Shown here: positions 61,466 through 64,000 of the stretch, one piece after another
Position numbering within the stretch: the first letter of the stretch is position 1
How the letters are laid out: the number at the start of each line of letters is the position of its first letter
Source of the DNA: Campylobacteraceae bacterium
GTDB taxonomy: Bacteria; Campylobacterota; Campylobacteria; Campylobacterales; Campylobacteraceae
Reading direction: 5' to 3'
NCBI GenBank assembly: GCA_900753405.1
Contig: CAADYZ010000018.1
Span: 1 to 64,000, forward strand
Length of the DNA: 64,000 nucleotides
Made by a program: the position numbers and the translations under genes
Notes under the pieces: model-generated
Databases searched by the model: none
What the model was told of the DNA's origin: nothing
What the model saw: only the letters and a program-made list of their open reading frames with translations

Positions 61466-64000
61466 ATGAGGGTTTTTAAGCTAGTTTTGGCGTGCGTTTT
61501 GGCGTGTGCGTTTTGGGGTTGTAAAGCGGAGTTGCCAAATGCTCTTCGCGCGACAACTTCGCCACAAATTTCTTTTAAACAGCCCATTTTTGCTGAGTTT
61601 AGCGGGGTGGATTTGCGTGAGATTTACTCAAACGCAACTAGCGTTAAGGTTAAAATCAACGGCAAACCGCACGAACTTAAAGCCAAAATCACCGCTTCAA
61701 GCATCTCCTTTGAGCCGTTTTTGCGCGCAAAAAGCAGTTACGAATTTGCCTTTAACGCGGGCGAAATTCCAGTGAAATTTAGCGTAAAAACCGCAGCAAA
61801 CAAGCTAGAATTAAGCAAAACTTCTTTCAACACAACGGCGCTGGACGCATATTTTTCGTTTGAGTTAAATTCCGCCTTTGACCTAGAAGAGAGCGACTTT
61901 TTTGACGGCGCAAGCCTCACTTTTGCTGGCGAAAAACTTGGCTTCAAAAGTGTGAAAAAACGCGGCAGCTCGTGGCTTGTGACAAGCGAGAAATTCGCCC
62001 TAACTAACGAAACTAGCAGGCTAAAAGTCTCTTTTGACAAAACCAAATTTGGACTTGACGCGGCTTACGAAGAGCAGTTTGTAACGCCTGTTGCGGGGCA
62101 GCTTTGGTTGCAAAAGGCGTTTAGCGAAGAGGATGAGTTCGTGTTGGAGTTTTCTCACCTGCTAGACGCCGCTCAAAACGCCGCTGAATTTGTGACGATA
62201 ACGCCGCAAACGCCGCTAAAAGCTAGGATTGTTCTAAACCAAATTCGCCTAAGCGGCGAGTTTAGCGACACGCAGGTTTATGAGCTAAAAGTTTCGCCAT
62301 CGCTTCGGGCAAAGGAGGGTTTTGCGAGCAAGCAAGAGTTTAGCGCCTCGCTCGCAAAGAGGCTCTCTCGCCCGCAGATCTTGTTTAGCGAGGCGGGAAT
62401 TTTCCTGCCTTCGCAGCTGCAAAAACGCATTGCCTTTAAAAGCCGTAATGTTAATAAAGTTAAGCTTACCATCCACAAAATCTACTCAAACAACATAGCC
62501 CAATACCTCCGCGACAGAAGTTTTACGCACGCAACTAACGCCGCAAAATACCAGACTTTGGGCTGGTGGGGCGAGGGGATTGAGTTTGTTGGAGACGAGG
62601 TTTTCTCAAAGGAATTTGAGCTTGAAAAAGGGGTGAAAAACCTTTGGCAACAAAACGAAATTTGGCTAGAAAATTTGCGTGACAAGGCGGGCAGAAGCGT
62701 TGAGCTTGACGGCATTTTTGTCGTGAGTTTGAGCTTTGACGAGGGTGGGTGTGAGTATGACTTTTCGCAGATGCCAAACTGGAAAAAACAGCAGTGGTTT
62801 GAGCAAAATGCGCAAATTAGCAAAAACATCATCTTCTCAAACCTTGCGATCAGTGCTGAGGCGGCTGATGAGGAGATTTTTGTGAATGTGCGTGATTTTA
62901 CCACGCTAAAAGGTGTCAGCAACGCAAACATCACCGCCATTAGCCGCAAAAATCAACCTCTTGCAAGCGTGCTTAGTGACGAAAATGGCAGCGGAGTTTT
63001 AAAAACAAACTACAAAGATGTGCTTTTTTTGGTTGCACAAAGTGGGAATGAAACGAGTTTTTTAAAGCTCGACTCGCCGCTTTTGTTAGACGGCTTTGAC
63101 ACGGCAGGCGAGGTGAAAAACAGCCTCACAAAGGCATTCATCTACACCGAAAGAGGGATTTACCGACCGGGCGATGAGGTGCATTTTAGCGTTGTCGCCC
63201 TTCACAACCAAACACCGCTTTCACATCCAATCACCCTCACGCTCAAAGACTCGCGTGGCAACACATTACTTCAAGAGGCGGTTTTGCAGCCGCAAAAGCA
63301 CGGCTTTTTCTACCACAACTACACGCTTGACTTAGCCGCACCAACGGGCGAATACACCGCGGTTTTTAAAGTAGCTTCGCAGCAGTTTAAATACTCATTT
63401 GAGGTTGGCAGTTTTACGCCTAATCGCATCGATGTGAAAATCGCCTCGCCTAAAATTTTTGGCGACAAAGGCGGCGTAAATGTGAGTGCAAACTACCTTT
63501 TTGGCGCGCCCGCGGCGAATTTGCGAGCAAATTTGCGTCTAAATTTCGTCAAAAAAGAGTTTGAAAGCCCAAAATTTAAAAACTACATCTTCACAAACCC
63601 AACGCTTTACGCTGCTGGCGAGAGCCTGAATTTTAACGCAAAATTAGACGAAAATGGTTTTGTCAAAACCGAATTTGAAATTCCACAAAAGGTAAGAAGT
63701 GCCAAAAACGCTAATTTTAACGCCCTCATCAACGCCGAAGTTTTTGAAGACGGCGGACGCAGCACGCTTTCAACAAGCGTTGCTGAGGTGCGAAATTTTG
63801 AGTATTTCATCGGCGTGAAGAGGCTTAAAGAAAACTTCGTTAAAAAGGGCGAAAAGGTCAAATTTGAGCTGATCGCTAGTGGCGTGGATGGCGAGCTTTT
63901 AAGTGGCAAAAAGCTTAAATGGCGCGTCTTTCAAAACCGCCATTCGTGGTGGCAAGACTACGACAGCTTCGAGCAGTTTTTGCGCTTCATCAAACGCCAA
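61466..64000 (+). CDS. Alpha-2-macroglobulin family lipoprotein (5' part; runs off the window)
   Basis: An open frame of 845 codons reaches the window end. The start is ATG at 61466 after GAAAGGATGG. The N terminus (MRVFKLVLACVLACAFWGCK) is a hydrophobic signal with three cysteines, so it is probably a lipoprotein; which Cys is lipidated is not clear. Later text is that of bacterial alpha-2-macroglobulins (YfhM type): KAFIYTERGIYRPGDEVHFSVVAL, TLKDSRGNTLLQEAVL and the macroglobulin-like domains ending near KLKWRVFQNR. These large proteins trap proteases in the periplasm and often pair with PbpC. The bait region and any thioester lie beyond the window. FDKTKFGLD and FVKTEFEI are encoded by iterated-motif copies. 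Confidence 0.88.
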   Translation, partial: MRVFKLVLACVLACAFWGCKAELPNALRATTSPQISFKQPIFAEFSGVDLREIYSNATSVKVKINGKPHELKAKITASSISFEPFLRAKSSYEFAFNAGEIPVKFSVKTAANKLELSKTSFNTTALDAYFSFELNSAFDLEESDFFDGASLTFAGEKLGFKSVKKRGSSWLVTSEKFALTNETSRLKVSFDKTKFGLDAAYEEQFVTPVAGQLWLQKAFSEEDEFVLEFSHLLDAAQNAAEFVTITPQTPLKARIVLNQIRLSGEFSDTQVYELKVSPSLRAKEGFASKQEFSASLAKRLSRPQILFSEAGIFLPSQLQKRIAFKSRNVNKVKLTIHKIYSNNIAQYLRDRSFTHATNAAKYQTLGWWGEGIEFVGDEVFSKEFELEKGVKNLWQQNEIWLENLRDKAGRSVELDGIFVVSLSFDEGGCEYDFSQMPNWKKQQWFEQNAQISKNIIFSNLAISAEAADEEIFVNVRDFTTLKGVSNANITAISRKNQPLASVLSDENGSGVLKTNYKDVLFLVAQSGNETSFLKLDSPLLLDGFDTAGEVKNSLTKAFIYTERGIYRPGDEVHFSVVALHNQTPLSHPITLTLKDSRGNTLLQEAVLQPQKHGFFYHNYTLDLAAPTGEYTAVFKVASQQFKYSFEVGSFTPNRIDVKIASPKIFGDKGGVNVSANYLFGAPAANLRANLRLNFVKKEFESPKFKNYIFTNPTLYAAGESLNFNAKLDENGFVKTEFEIPQKVRSAKNANFNALINAEVFEDGGRSTLSTSVAEVRNFEYFIGVKRLKENFVKKGEKVKFELIASGVDGELLSGKKLKWRVFQNRHSWWQDYDSFEQFLRFIKRQ

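Overview
The window looks like a chromosome segment from a Campylobacter-type epsilonproteobacterium. The best support is a set of genes that read closely as Campylobacter proteins: PycB with its biotinyl domain, the invasion antigen CiaB, a CprR/CosR/HsrA-type response regulator, and the pheA-hisC block that precedes fliF-fliG in C. jejuni. In this window the fliF-fliG position holds a single short FliF/FliG-like fusion. That remnant, together with a base composition that looks mid-40s % GC by eye, suggests an aflagellate, higher-GC species such as C. gracilis. The species assignment is inference. No rRNA, tRNA, CRISPR array or intact transposase was seen.

Layout. 0.4-3.7 kb (minus): pycB and an NSS-family sodium symporter. 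3.9-11.7 kb (plus): pyrE, an RDD protein, an MsbA-type ABC exporter, a type II NADH dehydrogenase, a CprRS-type two-component system, a methyltransferase and a ThiE-like protein. 11.9-16.1 kb: a drastically shortened AcnB (minus), ogt (plus), hypE and metK (minus). 16.3-17.2 kb: a cupin and a hemerythrin. 17.2-18.6 kb is a repeat-filled gap. 18.6-24.9 kb (minus): the FliF/FliG-like fusion, hisC, pheA, hslV, ciaB and ribB, then rplI (plus). 25.7-44.8 kb is a surface-protein island of three autotransporters: one of about 890 residues (minus) and two giant paralogues of 2392 and 2710 residues (plus). 44.9-48.7 kb: obgE, a 1.5-kb gap with a multicopy structured element, and a DAACS symporter. 49.3-53.1 kb (minus): an ATPase, rnhB, a DUF475 membrane protein, hisA and a HIT protein. 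53.2-61.3 kb (plus): ppx/gppA, then an operon behind a Fur-box-like site that encodes an OprC-like outer-membrane barrel without a plug, an ABC importer (binding protein, permease, ATPase), NnrS and Mrp. 61.5-64.0 kb: the start of an alpha-2-macroglobulin-family lipoprotein, cut by the window end.

The dominant non-genic signal is a short iterated palindrome. Its half-site is RAATTYGGTTTTGACAA, and inverted copies abut to make a palindrome of about 28 bp. It occurs in most gaps, often directly after stop codons. Inverted pairs form terminator-like hairpins. It also lies inside many reading frames, where it encodes SNSVLT or SNSNLT. Its core variants (AAATTT, AAATTC, GAATTT) all satisfy RAATTY, the methylation motif reported to control DNA uptake in C. 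jejuni, so it may act as an uptake-type sequence. The same motif runs through the Asn-rich pentapeptide tracts of the two giant autotransporters, which are extremely dense in N-X-S/T sequons. A second repeat family, of about 0.33-0.48 kb with long terminal inverted repeats in one copy and covarying hairpins, occurs three times around 46-49 kb.
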